A stretch of 39,358 nt of DNA from Gemmatimonadales bacterium. GTDB taxonomy: Bacteria; Gemmatimonadota; Gemmatimonadetes; Gemmatimonadales; GWC2-71-9. Location: the NCBI GenBank assembly GCA_025928645.1, contig JAICJD010000011.1:1-39358 (forward strand). Reading direction: 5' to 3'. Below, piece after piece: positions 18,812 to 27,093 of this stretch; within the stretch, counting starts at the first letter, position 1; every line of letters begins with the position of its first letter. A program made the position numbers and the translations under genes. The notes under the pieces are model-generated. The model saw only the letters and a list, made by a program, of their open reading frames with translations, did not search any database and was not told the DNA's origin.

Positions 18812-19759
18812 TCAGGAGCTGCGCTTGCCGGGCAGGGTGAAGGTCACAGTCGTAGTACCGGCCACGGTGCGGCCGTCGGGCGCGCGGGCCGGCGTGAAGC
18901 GGAACGCGCGGATGACCTCGTCGAATTTCCGGGCGTAGTCGCGGTCGGCGATCTCCGGCGCCACCTCGTAGCGCTCGACCCGGCCGTCCACCCGCACCCA
19001 GAAGGTCACCGCGAGCGACGCGCCCCTCAGCTCCTTGGGTGGCGTGTCGAATGGAAAGGCCAGATCCCGCAGCTCGGGCGGACGGATGCCGCCGCCCTGC
19101 CCGCCACCGCCGGCCCCGGGTCCGCTGCCACGGCCCTCGCCCGGGCCGATGCCCTGCCCCGCACCGCCTCCCGCGCCGCCGCCGGTGCCGGTCCCCGCGG
19201 CCGCGCCGCTCGCCACGCTCGTCGTGCCCGGAGAGGCCGCCGGAGCGGGAGGCTGCGTATCGACGGGGGGAGGCGCGGGAGCGGGAACCTCGGGTGCGGG
19301 TTTGGGCACGGGCGTCGGCACCGGCCTGGGCTCGACCCGCGGCGGCACCGGCGGGGGCGCCACGATCGGCGCGCGCGGCATGACCGGCGCGGCGGCTGCC
19401 GGCGGCGGCAGGGTAATATAGGCCACGCGGGGACCGCCGCCACCGCCGCCGCCCCCGCCCGCGGGCAGCGCGGGATCGCCCGGCGCGAGCGTGCGTGACC
19501 ACAGCCGCTCCCCGCTCCGCATCGCCAGGAGCAGGATCAGCGCGTGCACCACCAGCGAGATCACCAGACCGTCATAGCGGCGGCGACCGGCGGGCAGGGC
19601 GAGTCTGGGCTGGGTGGGTTCGCGCGTAGCAACCTCGGAGCGTTCGCGGGCGACGCAGGCGAAAGATAATGGGCGCGGCCCAGCGCCCTCCCGAGAGACG
19701 CGCGGGCCATGGCCCGACGCACGCGCGGGGGCCGACTCGGCCCCCGCGCGGAAAACCAT
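18812..19759 (-). CDS. second TonB-type energy transducer, start uncertain
   Basis: The open frame gives 315 residues. One membrane segment (YDGLVISLVVHALILLLAM, about 62-80) is followed by a long Gly/Pro-rich spacer and a TonB-like C-terminal domain (AVTFWVRVDGRVERYEV ... VIRAFRFTPARAPDG). This layout matches proteins that carry proton-motive energy from ExbB/ExbD to outer-membrane receptors. The ATG at 19759 would give a 60-residue cytoplasmic tail, unusually long for TonB, and the gene's first 13 codons would lie in a terminator-like hairpin. The true start is therefore probably further in, but no good ATG/GTG with a ribosome site is visible there. It follows exbD by 15 nt. Confidence 0.75.
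   Translation of the reverse strand: MVFRAGAESAPARASGHGPRVSREGAGPRPLSFACVARERSEVATREPTQPRLALPAGRRRYDGLVISLVVHALILLLAMRSGERLWSRTLAPGDPALPAGGGGGGGGGPRVAYITLPPPAAAAPVMPRAPIVAPPPVPPRVEPRPVPTPVPKPAPEVPAPAPPPVDTQPPAPAASPGTTSVASGAAAGTGTGGGAGGGAGQGIGPGEGRGSGPGAGGGGQGGGIRPPELRDLAFPFDTPPKELRGASLAVTFWVRVDGRVERYEVAPEIADRDYARKFDEVIRAFRFTPARAPDGRTVAGTTTVTFTLPGKRSS
19662..19668 (-). promoter_or_regulatory. candidate -7 box (TATCTTT) for the second TonB gene
   Basis: On the minus strand TATCTTTC follows the hairpin at 19722-19750 and precedes the conserved part of the TonB-like frame. If it is a real promoter, translation must start downstream of it. No upstream TTG at the expected spacing was confirmed. 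Confidence 0.3.
19722..19750 (-). terminator. GC-rich hairpin after exbD
   Basis: CGCGCGGGGGCC (19722-19733) pairs perfectly with GGCCCCCGCGCG (19739-19750) around GACTC. It lies 25 nt after the exbD stop. No T-run follows on the minus strand, so it would be an attenuator or a non-canonical terminator. A second palindrome, GGGCCATGGCCC, is at 19704-19715. Confidence 0.5.
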
Positions 19760-19774
19760 GCCGGCGACCGGCGC

Positions 19775-20197
19775 CTACTTCTGCTGGTTCGCCTCCTTCG
19801 GGGTGAAGCCGATGATCTGGACCCCGGCGCCCCGGGCGACGTCCATGGCCTCGACGACGTCCTGGTAGATCCGGTTGGGCCCGGCCTTGATGAACAGCAG
19901 CTTGGCCGGCCGCTGGTCGTAGATCGCGTGGATCTGCGTATCGAGCTGGTCCTTGGGCACCGGCTGGCCGTTGATGTTGTACCCGCCGTCGTCGCCCAGC
20001 TCGAGCACGATCTGGTTGGGCGGCGTCTTGTTGGTCTGCGGCGTATCGGGTGGCGGCACCTGCACGTCCATCGCCATCCGCGAGAGCGGCTGCGTGATCA
20101 TGAAGATGATCAGCAGCACGAGGAGCACATCGATCATCGGCGTCACGTTGATGTCGGACTGGACGCCGCCGCTGGATCCTCCGGCGCTCATCGCCAT
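19775..20197 (-). CDS. exbD: ExbD/TolR family protein, second copy
   Basis: A 140-residue ExbD-type protein with one N-terminal membrane segment and a periplasmic domain. The motif SDINVTPMIDVLLVLLIIFM includes the membrane Asp that carries protons in ExbBD motors. The periplasmic part (QIVLELGDDGGYNINGQPVP) is a typical ExbD domain. The start overlaps the stop of the first exbD by one nt (TAATG), so the pair is co-translated. This copy has a longer Pro-rich linker (VPPPDTPQTNKTPPNQ) after the membrane than the other, suggesting that the two form a mixed ring or serve different TonB partners. Confidence 0.95.
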   Translation of the reverse strand: MAMSAGGSSGGVQSDINVTPMIDVLLVLLIIFMITQPLSRMAMDVQVPPPDTPQTNKTPPNQIVLELGDDGGYNINGQPVPKDQLDTQIHAIYDQRPAKLLFIKAGPNRIYQDVVEAMDVARGAGVQIIGFTPKEANQQK

Positions 20198-20652
20198 TAC
20201 TTCTTCTCCTTCTTGTCCGCCTGGAACAGACCGGTGTTCTTCGGCTCCGTAATGGCGGCCATCACGCGCACGCCGGCCCGCCGGGCGGTCTCGACGGCTT
20301 CGTCGATCTTGGCGAACTTGAGCTTGTTGTCCGCCTTGAAGTACAGGATCTTGTCCTCGGTCCGGGCCTGGAAGATGCCACGGAGCTGATCCTCGAGCGT
20401 CCCCTCGGGCAGCGGCCGGCCGTTGAGGAAGTAGCGGCCGAATTCGTCGATGCCCAGCACGACCTCGTTCTCCCCTTCGGGCCGCGGGTCGAGGTTCTTG
20501 CCTTTCGGCAGCGTGGCCTTGAACCCGGCGGCGATCAGCGGCGTCACGATCATGAAGATGATCAGGAGCACCAGCATGACGTCGATCATCGGCGTCACGT
20601 TGATGTCCGACTTGACCGCGGTGCCGCCCGCGCTACCCGTGGATATGGCCAC
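20197..20652 (-). CDS. exbD: ExbD/TolR family protein, first copy
   Basis: A 151-residue ExbD. The N-terminal block SDINVTPMIDVMLVLLIIFM has the proton-carrying Asp, and the periplasmic domain contains EVVLGIDEFGRYFLNGRPLP. The C-terminal tail is Lys-rich (ADKKEKK). It overlaps exbB by 20 nt and the next exbD by one nt. The two copies are clearly paralogous but differ strongly outside the membrane segment. Two exbD genes after one exbB are common in FCB-group and delta-proteobacterial TonB operons. Confidence 0.95.
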   Translation of the reverse strand: MAISTGSAGGTAVKSDINVTPMIDVMLVLLIIFMIVTPLIAAGFKATLPKGKNLDPRPEGENEVVLGIDEFGRYFLNGRPLPEGTLEDQLRGIFQARTEDKILYFKADNKLKFAKIDEAVETARRAGVRVMAAITEPKNTGLFQADKKEKK

Positions 20653-21382
20653 TGCCGGTCACCGCCTTCTGGGCCTGGAATTCCTTGGTGAAGATCGAGC
20701 GCCCGAACTCGCTTCCCACGCTCTTGATCAGGTAGTCGATCAGTTCCTTCGAGGTGTAGGTCATCTCGACCGTGAGATTCTCGATCTTGGTGGTGAAGTA
20801 GTTGTAGGCCCACACCGCCGGAATGGCGACCAGCAGGCCGAACGCCGTCGTGATCAGCGCCTCGGCGATACCGGCCGAGATGCCCGCGAGGCCGCCGGAG
20901 GCGCCCTGCGCCGCCATGCCCACGAACGCGTTCACGATACCCATCGTGGTGCCGAGCAGACCGACGAACGGCGCCGTCGAGCCGACCGTGCCGAGCACGC
21001 CCAGGCCGCGCTTGAACTCGGCGAGCACGATCAGCATCTGGCGCTCCACCGCCCGCTCGGCCGAGTTGATGTCGGCGGCGGTGATGGTGGCGCGGTCGCG
21101 CAGCAGCGGCTTCACCTCGGCCAGCGCCTCGCCCAGCACGCGCGACACGTGGCTCTTCTTGTTCTTCTCGGCGAGGGTGATGGCCTGGTCCAGGTTCTCC
21201 TCCTGGATGGCGCGCGAGAACTGGGGTGCGAACCGCCGCGTCTCCCGCTCGCTGCGCTTCAGCTGGATCAGCTTGGTGAACACGATCGTGAGCGAGTAGA
21301 TGGACATGATCGCCAGGACGAAAACGATGCCCTTGGCGAAGTAGCCCATCTGGGCCCACAGGTGCATCAGATCGAGACTCAT
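20633..21382 (-). CDS. exbB: ExbB/TolQ/MotA family proton channel protein
   Basis: A 249-residue ExbB with three membrane segments (about 17-38, 128-150 and 172-195) and a large cytoplasmic part between the first two. The family block LGTVGSTAPFVGLLGTTMGI lies around TM2, and AEALITTAFGLLVAIPAVWA is TM3. ExbB pentamers form the channel that surrounds ExbD and energises TonB. A GGGAGG site 9 nt before the ATG supports the start. It is 30 nt downstream of tonB and overlaps exbD by 20 nt. Confidence 0.96.
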   Translation of the reverse strand: MSLDLMHLWAQMGYFAKGIVFVLAIMSIYSLTIVFTKLIQLKRSERETRRFAPQFSRAIQEENLDQAITLAEKNKKSHVSRVLGEALAEVKPLLRDRATITAADINSAERAVERQMLIVLAEFKRGLGVLGTVGSTAPFVGLLGTTMGIVNAFVGMAAQGASGGLAGISAGIAEALITTAFGLLVAIPAVWAYNYFTTKIENLTVEMTYTSKELIDYLIKSVGSEFGRSIFTKEFQAQKAVTGSGHIHG

Positions 21383-21412
21383 GTTGCCGTGCCTCCCGGG
21401 CGTGATGATGGC

Positions 21413-22114
21413 CTACTGGCCGACCTTGAACGAAATACGCTGCTGAACCAGCTGCCGGACGGGCGTGCCCTTGAACTTGGCCGGCTTGAAGACGCCCTTC
21501 CGGATCGCTTCCTCGGCCGGTTCCACGAACGCGGGGTGCGTCGTCTTGAGGACCTTGAACGAGTTCGGCTCCGCGTGGCCGGTCGTGTCGACGACGTACT
21601 GCAGGTCCACGGCGCCCGCGATCCCGGCGCTCTGCAGCACCGGCGGATAGCGCGGTGTCGGAATCGAGATCGGCTGGACCGGATCGTCCAGCTGCGCCTC
21701 GAGGAACACCTCACCGCTGACCGGGCCGGTGCCCCCCACGACACCGGTGGCGACGCCGCCCTCGACGCCCTTCCCGGTGAAGTCCTTCGGGTCGAAGGGC
21801 TTCTCGTTCAGGTCGATGGGCGGAATGTCCTTCGGAATGTCCGTCGGCGCCACGACGGTCTGGAACCCCTTCGGCGGCGGGTTCGCGGACACGATCACGT
21901 CGGGCGGCGGCTGGTTGGGCGGCGGTGGCGGGGGCGGCGGCGGCTTGAGGAACACCATCGTGGTGTCGACCGGCCGGTTCTTGATGGTCTCGGCCACACC
22001 CTGGGTCGCTTTCACGGCGCCGAAAATGATGGCGCCATGGACGAGCACGGACAGCACGGTCTGTCCAATCGTCCGTTGACCCTTCTGCTTGGATTCGATC
22101 AGGTTCTCGAACAC
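21413..22114 (-). CDS. tonB: TonB energy transducer
   Basis: A 233-residue TonB. One membrane segment (about 15-34: IGQTVLSVLVHGAIIFGAVK, including the conserved membrane His) is followed by a poly-Pro stretch (KPPPPPPPPPNQPPP) that spans the periplasm, and a C-terminal domain with PRYPPVLQSAGIAGAVDLQY. The GTG start at 22114 is chosen because GGAGG lies 7 nt upstream; the frame is open further, but those residues look non-coding. It is first in the order tonB, exbB, exbD, exbD, second TonB-like. No outer-membrane TonB-dependent receptor is in the window. Confidence 0.94.
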   Translation of the reverse strand: MFENLIESKQKGQRTIGQTVLSVLVHGAIIFGAVKATQGVAETIKNRPVDTTMVFLKPPPPPPPPPNQPPPDVIVSANPPPKGFQTVVAPTDIPKDIPPIDLNEKPFDPKDFTGKGVEGGVATGVVGGTGPVSGEVFLEAQLDDPVQPISIPTPRYPPVLQSAGIAGAVDLQYVVDTTGHAEPNSFKVLKTTHPAFVEPAEEAIRKGVFKPAKFKGTPVRQLVQQRISFKVGQ

Positions 22115-22386
22115 GCTGCTACCTCCAGGGGGGAGGATCGATCGTGCCCGACAAGCTACCACCGAAGGGATGACTCGCCAGTAGCCCGCACATGACAATT
22201 CGATGACAAGCGAATTAGGCGTCCGTCATCCCCGGCGCAGCGGTCAGGTCGTGTTCAGACCGGCAACTCGCCGGCCGCGTACCATGCGGGAGATCGGGTA
22301 CAACCTCGGTGACCCGAGTCACACTCGGCCGTGCGGGACGAACGACTAGCAGAGGGACGAGGAAGGCGGCCCGCCGTGCACGGCGC

Positions 22387-23904
22387 TCAGGGAGCCTTCG
22401 CGGCCGGGGCCGCCGCGGCTTCGCGCGCGGGGGTGGAACGGGCGCCACGCGGAATGATCGGCACCGCGCCGGCGCGCGGCAGCCGAACGGTGAAGATAGT
22501 GCCGCGTCCCGGGCGGCTCTGCACCGTGATCGAGCCGCCGTGCGCCTCGGCGATCCACTTGGTGATCGCGAGCCCGAGCCCGGTGCCCGGGCGGTCGCCG
22601 GTCCGGGAGCGGGCCGGGTCCGCCCGCCAGAACCGCTCGAAGATGTGCGGCAGGTCGCCGGCGGCGATGCCGATCCCCGTGTCGAGCACCGTGATGCTCA
22701 CCGCGTCCTCCTGGTCGGCGAGCGAGAGATCCACCGTGCCGCCCTGCGGGGTGTACTTGATGGCGTTGGTGATGAGGTTGAGCAGCATCTCGCGGATGCG
22801 GTGCGGGTCCACCGCGAGGCGCACCGGGTGGTCCGGCAGGGTGCTGGTGACCACGATGCCGGAGCTCTCGCCCAGCATGCCGGCGGTCTCCACGACGTCG
22901 CTCACCAGCGCGCGCAGGTCGGATTCCTCGACGGCCAGGGGGGCCCGGCCCTCGTCCGCGCGCGCCAGCGTAAGCAGGCTCTCCACCAACTCGGTCATCT
23001 CGTTGAGCTGCGCCAGCGTCTCATCCAGCGACTGGAGGATCTCCGCCGGCACGCCCGGGTGCACCAGCGCGCGCTCGACGCCCGCCCGGAGCACCATGAG
23101 CGGGGTCTTGAGCTCGTGGCTCGCGTCCGCGGTGAACCGGTGCAGGCTCCCGAAGCTCTGCTCCAGCCGGGCGAGCATGCCGTTCACGGTGAGCGTGAGC
23201 CGGGCCATCTCGTCGTCCGACATGGGAACGGCCAGGCGGCGGTGCAGGCTCCGCCCGTCGGAGATGGCCTCGATCTCGTCCATGATGTTCTGCACGGGGC
23301 GCAGGAAGGTGCCCGCGAGCCAGTAGCCCAGGAGCGCCGCCGCGAGCAGGATGATCGGCGCGATGATCAGCATCGAGCGCAGCAGCTCCGCCGGCCCGAA
23401 CGCGATTTCGCTCGTGGGCGTCGCCACCATGAGGCTGCCGATCTCGGGGCCCGCCGCCTCGACCCGCAGCGCGACCCAGCGGAGCGAGCCGACGCCTTCC
23501 TCCAGATTGATCGTGCCGGCTTCCTTGGGCGCCCTGAGCGTATCGAGCGGCGCGGTCAGCCGCTGCAGCGCGTCGGCGTTGAGCGCCCGCGAGGCCTCCG
23601 ACAGGGCGAGGACGTTCCCGCTGGTGTCGGCCACGACGACGTAGTCCCGTACCGCCTCGAGGTACGCGCTGATACCGGGGTCCAGCGACGGCCTCGACCC
23701 GGCGGTGGTCACGATCCGGCCCAGCACGTTGTACGACTCGCTGAGCCAGCGGTTGGCCAGGTCCACCTCGAGGCCGAGCCGCCGGTCGAGCTCGCGCAGC
23801 GCCGACTGGCGGCGCTCCAGGTACAGCAGCGTCCCGAACACGCCGAGCGTCACCGCCAGCGCGACCGTGTACCAGAAGGTGAGCCGCTGCCGGATGGTGT
23901 GCAC
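22387..23904 (-). CDS. membrane histidine kinase, HAMP type
   Basis: A 505-residue sensor kinase. TM1 (about 11-28), a periplasmic sensor region (29-174), TM2 (175-197), a HAMP domain (198-250), a HisKA domain with H263 in SHELKTPL, and an ATPase domain with N (LITNAIKY), G1 (DTGIGI) and G2 (GTGLGLAI) boxes. The C-terminal tail is Ala-rich. The GTG start is one nt after the response-regulator stop, the classic OmpR/EnvZ arrangement, so this is the regulator's usual partner. The periplasmic domain has no recognised fold. It is the last gene of a six-gene unit that begins with superoxide dismutase. Confidence 0.94.
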   Translation of the reverse strand: MHTIRQRLTFWYTVALAVTLGVFGTLLYLERRQSALRELDRRLGLEVDLANRWLSESYNVLGRIVTTAGSRPSLDPGISAYLEAVRDYVVVADTSGNVLALSEASRALNADALQRLTAPLDTLRAPKEAGTINLEEGVGSLRWVALRVEAAGPEIGSLMVATPTSEIAFGPAELLRSMLIIAPIILLAAALLGYWLAGTFLRPVQNIMDEIEAISDGRSLHRRLAVPMSDDEMARLTLTVNGMLARLEQSFGSLHRFTADASHELKTPLMVLRAGVERALVHPGVPAEILQSLDETLAQLNEMTELVESLLTLARADEGRAPLAVEESDLRALVSDVVETAGMLGESSGIVVTSTLPDHPVRLAVDPHRIREMLLNLITNAIKYTPQGGTVDLSLADQEDAVSITVLDTGIGIAAGDLPHIFERFWRADPARSRTGDRPGTGLGLAITKWIAEAHGGSITVQSRPGRGTIFTVRLPRAGAVPIIPRGARSTPAREAAAAPAAKAP

Positions 23905-23905
23905 G

Positions 23906-24574
23906 TCAGATCTTCACGACGTAGCCGACGCCCCGCACCGTGTGCACCAGCTTCTGGGCGTGGCCCGAGTCGACCTTCTTGCGCAGCCGGTTGATCACGA
24001 CGTCCACGATGTTGGTGCCCGGGTCGAAGTGATAGTCCCAGGCGTACTCGGTAATGAGCGTGCGGGACATCACCCGCCCCGTGTGCCGCATCAGGTACTC
24101 GAGCACCGTGTACTCCTTGGGCGTGAGCTCGATCGGCTCGCCGGCGCGGCGGACCTCGCGCGTGGCCGTGTCGAGCTCCAGGTCGCCCACCCGGAGCACC
24201 GGGTCGCGGATCGCCTGCGGGCGCCGGCCCAGCGCCTCCACCCGCGCCAGCAGCTCCTCGAAGGCGAACGGCTTGGTCACGTAGTCGTCGGCCCCGGAGC
24301 GCAGCGCCTGGACCTTGAAGTCCACGGCGTCCTGGGCGGTGAGCACCAGGATGGGGACCGTGAGGCCGCGGTCACGCAGGGTCCGCAGGACCTCGAGTCC
24401 GTTCATGCCGGGCAGCCTGAGGTCCAGCACGATCAGATCGTACCGTCCCCCCGACGCGAGCCGCAGCCCCTCCATGCCGTCGTCCACCAGATCGGTCTGG
24501 AAGTGCTGCTCCTCCAGGCCCCGCTTCACGTACTGGCCCACCGTGCGGTCGTCCTCGATCACGAGGATCTTCAT
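23906..24574 (-). CDS. OmpR/PhoB-type response regulator
   Basis: A 222-residue DNA-binding regulator. The receiver has D8, D9, phospho-acceptor D51, T79 and K101. The C-terminal winged helix (about 125-220) has the family block ELTPKEYTVLEYLMRHTGRV and the C-terminal hairpin LVHTVRGVGYVVKI. The ATG overlaps the stop of the upstream soluble kinase by 4 nt (ATGA), and the membrane kinase follows after one nt. The regulator is therefore sandwiched between two kinases and could integrate both. Its likely targets include its own operon, but no operator repeat was identified. Confidence 0.96.
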   Translation of the reverse strand: MKILVIEDDRTVGQYVKRGLEEQHFQTDLVDDGMEGLRLASGGRYDLIVLDLRLPGMNGLEVLRTLRDRGLTVPILVLTAQDAVDFKVQALRSGADDYVTKPFAFEELLARVEALGRRPQAIRDPVLRVGDLELDTATREVRRAGEPIELTPKEYTVLEYLMRHTGRVMSRTLITEYAWDYHFDPGTNIVDVVINRLRKKVDSGHAQKLVHTVRGVGYVVKI

Positions 24575-26061
24575 GCCGCCGCCGGCAGGAAGATTCGGAA
24601 GGTGGTGCCGCGACCCGGCGTGCTGTCCAGCTCGATCCGTCCGCCGTGGTCCGACACGATCCCGTAGCAGATCGAGAGGCCCAGCCCGGTGCCCCGCCCC
24701 GGCGGCTTGGTGGTGTAGAACGGCTCGAAGATCTTGCTCTGGTCGGCGGCCGGAATCCCCACGCCGGTATCCTGCACCTCGAGCACGATCTCGCCGCGGC
24801 GGCCCGGGCTCGCGCCCGTGCGCACGGTCAGCTCGCCCCCTTCCTCCATGGCGTCGACCGCGTTGAGCAGCAGCGCCATGAGCACCTGGATGAGCTGTTC
24901 GGCGCTGCCGGCGGTGCTCGGCAGGTCGTCGGCCAGCGCCCGCACCACCCGCAGCTTCTTGAAACGCTGGTGGTGCTTGAGCAGGAAGAGCGACTCGTCC
25001 ACCAGCGCATTGAGCGAGACCGGCCGCCGGGGACCGGCCTTCGGCCGGCTGAAATCCAGCAGCCCGTCCACGATCCGGCTGCAGCGGTCGACCTCGCGGT
25101 CGATCGTCTGGAGATATTCCACGGCCTGCGCCGAGCCGGGAGCAACCGGCAGGCGACCCTCGATGGCGGCGACGCACGCGCTGATGGTAGCGAGCGGGTT
25201 GTTGATCTCGTGCATGACGCCGGCCGCGAGCTGGCCGATGGCCGCGAGCTTCTCGCTCTGAAGGATCTGCCGCTGGACCCGGTGCTGCTCGGTCACGTCC
25301 TCGCCGATCGTGATCACGTGGGTGATCTCGTCGCCCTCGAACCGCATCGGGATCTTGCTCAGCCGGAACCGGCGGACGTCGCCCCCGAGGTTGACCTCAT
25401 GCTCGGTCTGCTGGATCTCGCCGGTCTCGAACACCCGGTCGAACTCGGCGCGGAGCTGGGCCGCGGGCTGGCGGGTGAGCACGTCGAACACGGGTCGCCC
25501 GACCACGTCGTCGCGGCGAAGTCCCTGCGTGCCGGTCTCGCGCTTCCGGTTCCACGCCTGGATCCGGTAGTCGCGGTCCACCACGTACAGGCCCACCGGC
25601 AGACTGTCCACGATGAGACTGGTGAAGCGCCGGTGCGCCTCGATCTCGCGCGACTGCGCCGCCACCTCGCCGGCCAGGTCGGCCGAGAGCTCCGCCGCCG
25701 CGAGATAGGGGGCGAGCACGTCGGCCACGACCGACAGCACGGCGGCCTGATCCGAACCGCCGCCGCGCGCCTCGAGCAGGCCGAGGCACACGCCCTCGTG
25801 CTCAAGCGGATAGCGGCGCCAGCCGTCTCGGAGCGGCACCTGGTCCAGCGAGCGCACTGGTGATGTTCGGCCCGGCATCGCGGGTGTCGCGACCGCGCGG
25901 AACGCGGGCGAGGCATGCTCCCGGGACCAGACCGTCACCGCCTCCGCCGGCAGCCCCCGGCGAAGCGTCTCCACCACCGCCGAGAGCGTGGCCTCGGTGC
26001 CGAGCTCCTCGTTCAGGAGCTTGGCCACCGCTCCCACCAGCGTCAGCTCAGCGTTGGGCAC
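24571..26061 (-). CDS. soluble PAS histidine kinase, NtrB-like
   Basis: A 496-residue kinase with no membrane segment. Residues 1-135 look like a GAF-type sensor domain, 142-265 a PAS domain (SLPVGLYVVDRDYRIQAWNR; HVITIGEDVTEQ), followed by HisKA with H284 in VMHEINNPL and an ATPase domain with N (LLLNAVDAM), G1 (DTGVGI) and G2 (GTGLGLSI) boxes. The HEINNPL phospho-site is of the NtrB group, which usually pairs with NtrC-type regulators, not OmpR types. The GTG start overlaps the end of the NTF2-like gene by 14 nt, and the stop overlaps the regulator's ATG. Confidence 0.94.
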   Translation of the reverse strand: MPNAELTLVGAVAKLLNEELGTEATLSAVVETLRRGLPAEAVTVWSREHASPAFRAVATPAMPGRTSPVRSLDQVPLRDGWRRYPLEHEGVCLGLLEARGGGSDQAAVLSVVADVLAPYLAAAELSADLAGEVAAQSREIEAHRRFTSLIVDSLPVGLYVVDRDYRIQAWNRKRETGTQGLRRDDVVGRPVFDVLTRQPAAQLRAEFDRVFETGEIQQTEHEVNLGGDVRRFRLSKIPMRFEGDEITHVITIGEDVTEQHRVQRQILQSEKLAAIGQLAAGVMHEINNPLATISACVAAIEGRLPVAPGSAQAVEYLQTIDREVDRCSRIVDGLLDFSRPKAGPRRPVSLNALVDESLFLLKHHQRFKKLRVVRALADDLPSTAGSAEQLIQVLMALLLNAVDAMEEGGELTVRTGASPGRRGEIVLEVQDTGVGIPAADQSKIFEPFYTTKPPGRGTGLGLSICYGIVSDHGGRIELDSTPGRGTTFRIFLPAAA

Positions 26062-26602
26062 GGGGCGCTCCGGGCTGGAGCGGCGTGGCGGCGAGGCTCA
26101 GGATCCGCCACTCGCCTCCGATGCGCTTGAGCACGAGGTGCTCGATCCAGTTGCGCTCGACGGAGGATCCGGCCACCGGCAGAACGCGGCGCGTCGTGAC
26201 CCACACCGCCGCGAGGTCGCCCTCCTGGCGGTAGTCGGAGCGGAGCACCCGCACGTCGAACCGACCGGCGTCGAGGCCTTCGACTCGGCGGGCCAGCACG
26301 CCGAGGGCGTAGTCGATGTCGACCGCCTGGTGGGTGTCGGCGCCGGCGGGCAGCATGGGGCCGGAGTAGGTGGCGTCGGGCCAGAAGAGAGCGCGGGCAC
26401 CGTCCCAGTCGCGGTCGGACAGGGTGCGCGCGTAGCGCGCCACCAGCCCCTGCACCGCTTCTTCGTCGTGCCGGGTCCCGGTCGGCGTGTGGTCCTCGAT
26501 GCGGCAGGAAACCGCCGGAACGAGGCAGAGCACGGCACAAAGGCGGAGAAGATGGAAAGGACGGAGAAGGCGTCGTCGTCCCCGTCCTCTCCACGCGCTC
26601 AT
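26048..26602 (-). CDS. NTF2-like (SnoaL/DUF4440) domain lipoprotein
   Basis: A 184-residue protein with an Arg-rich start, a hydrophobic core and a lipobox-like PAVSC, so probably a lipoprotein. The mature part is one NTF2-like cone fold: LVARYARTLSDRDWDGARALFWPDATYSGP, a helix and strands ending WIEHLVLKRIGGEWRILSL. Such domains bind small ligands or act as accessory sensor modules; no catalytic residues are clear. Its ATG overlaps the peroxiredoxin stop (ATGA), and it overlaps the kinase by 14 nt. Its place between antioxidant enzymes and a soluble kinase suggests a sensing role, but the protein is outside the membrane while that kinase is cytoplasmic. The function is open. Confidence 0.85.
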   Translation of the reverse strand: MSAWRGRGRRRLLRPFHLLRLCAVLCLVPAVSCRIEDHTPTGTRHDEEAVQGLVARYARTLSDRDWDGARALFWPDATYSGPMLPAGADTHQAVDIDYALGVLARRVEGLDAGRFDVRVLRSDYRQEGDLAAVWVTTRRVLPVAGSSVERNWIEHLVLKRIGGEWRILSLAATPLQPGAPRAQR

Positions 26603-27093
26603 CGATCCTCGAGCGCGCGCAGCCGCTGGAGGAGCTCGCTGTTCTCCCGGCGCGTGCGCGGGGTCTCCTCCGCGTAGGTCCAGCGCACGATGCCGTCGCG
26701 GTCGATCAGCACGTAGACCCGGTTCGAGTAGAAGCGATCCTCGATCAGGGTCCCGTAGCGCCGGCTCACCTCCCGCTTGAAGTCGCTCAACAGGTCGAGC
26801 CCGAGCCGCTCCTTCGACTTGAACTCCTTGAGGGTGGGGACGGAGTCGACGCTGATGGGAAGCACCACGGTGGCGGCGCTCTGGAACTGCTCGTAGTCGT
26901 CGGACAGCGCGCACAGCTCGCTGGTACAGGTACTGGTGAACGCGAGAGGAAAGAACGCGAGCAGCACGTTCCGCCCGCGCAGCGCGGACAGGGTCACGTC
27001 GGTGCCGGCCGTGCTCGGCAGGGTGAAGTCGGGGGCGGGCGCTCCGACGGCGGGGAGCTGCCCCGTCGCCGGCGCCGTGGGTGCCGCGCTCAC
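26599..27093 (-). CDS. peroxiredoxin, AhpE-like
   Basis: A 164-residue thiol peroxidase. The peroxidatic Cys motif Pxxx(T)xxC is PLAFTSTC (49-56), so C56 is the peroxidatic residue. C61 in the same block (TSELC) could be a resolving Cys. The remaining fold blocks are [12 protein letters not shown] and [14 protein letters not shown]. This style is of the AhpE/1-Cys-like group, which reduces peroxides with a thiol partner. The GTG start overlaps the sodA stop by 4 nt (GTGA). SOD makes hydrogen peroxide and this enzyme removes it, so the two form a natural pair. Confidence 0.93.
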   Translation of the reverse strand: MSAAPTAPATGQLPAVGAPAPDFTLPSTAGTDVTLSALRGRNVLLAFFPLAFTSTCTSELCALSDDYEQFQSAATVVLPISVDSVPTLKEFKSKERLGLDLLSDFKREVSRRYGTLIEDRFYSNRVYVLIDRDGIVRWTYAEETPRTRRENSELLQRLRALEDR

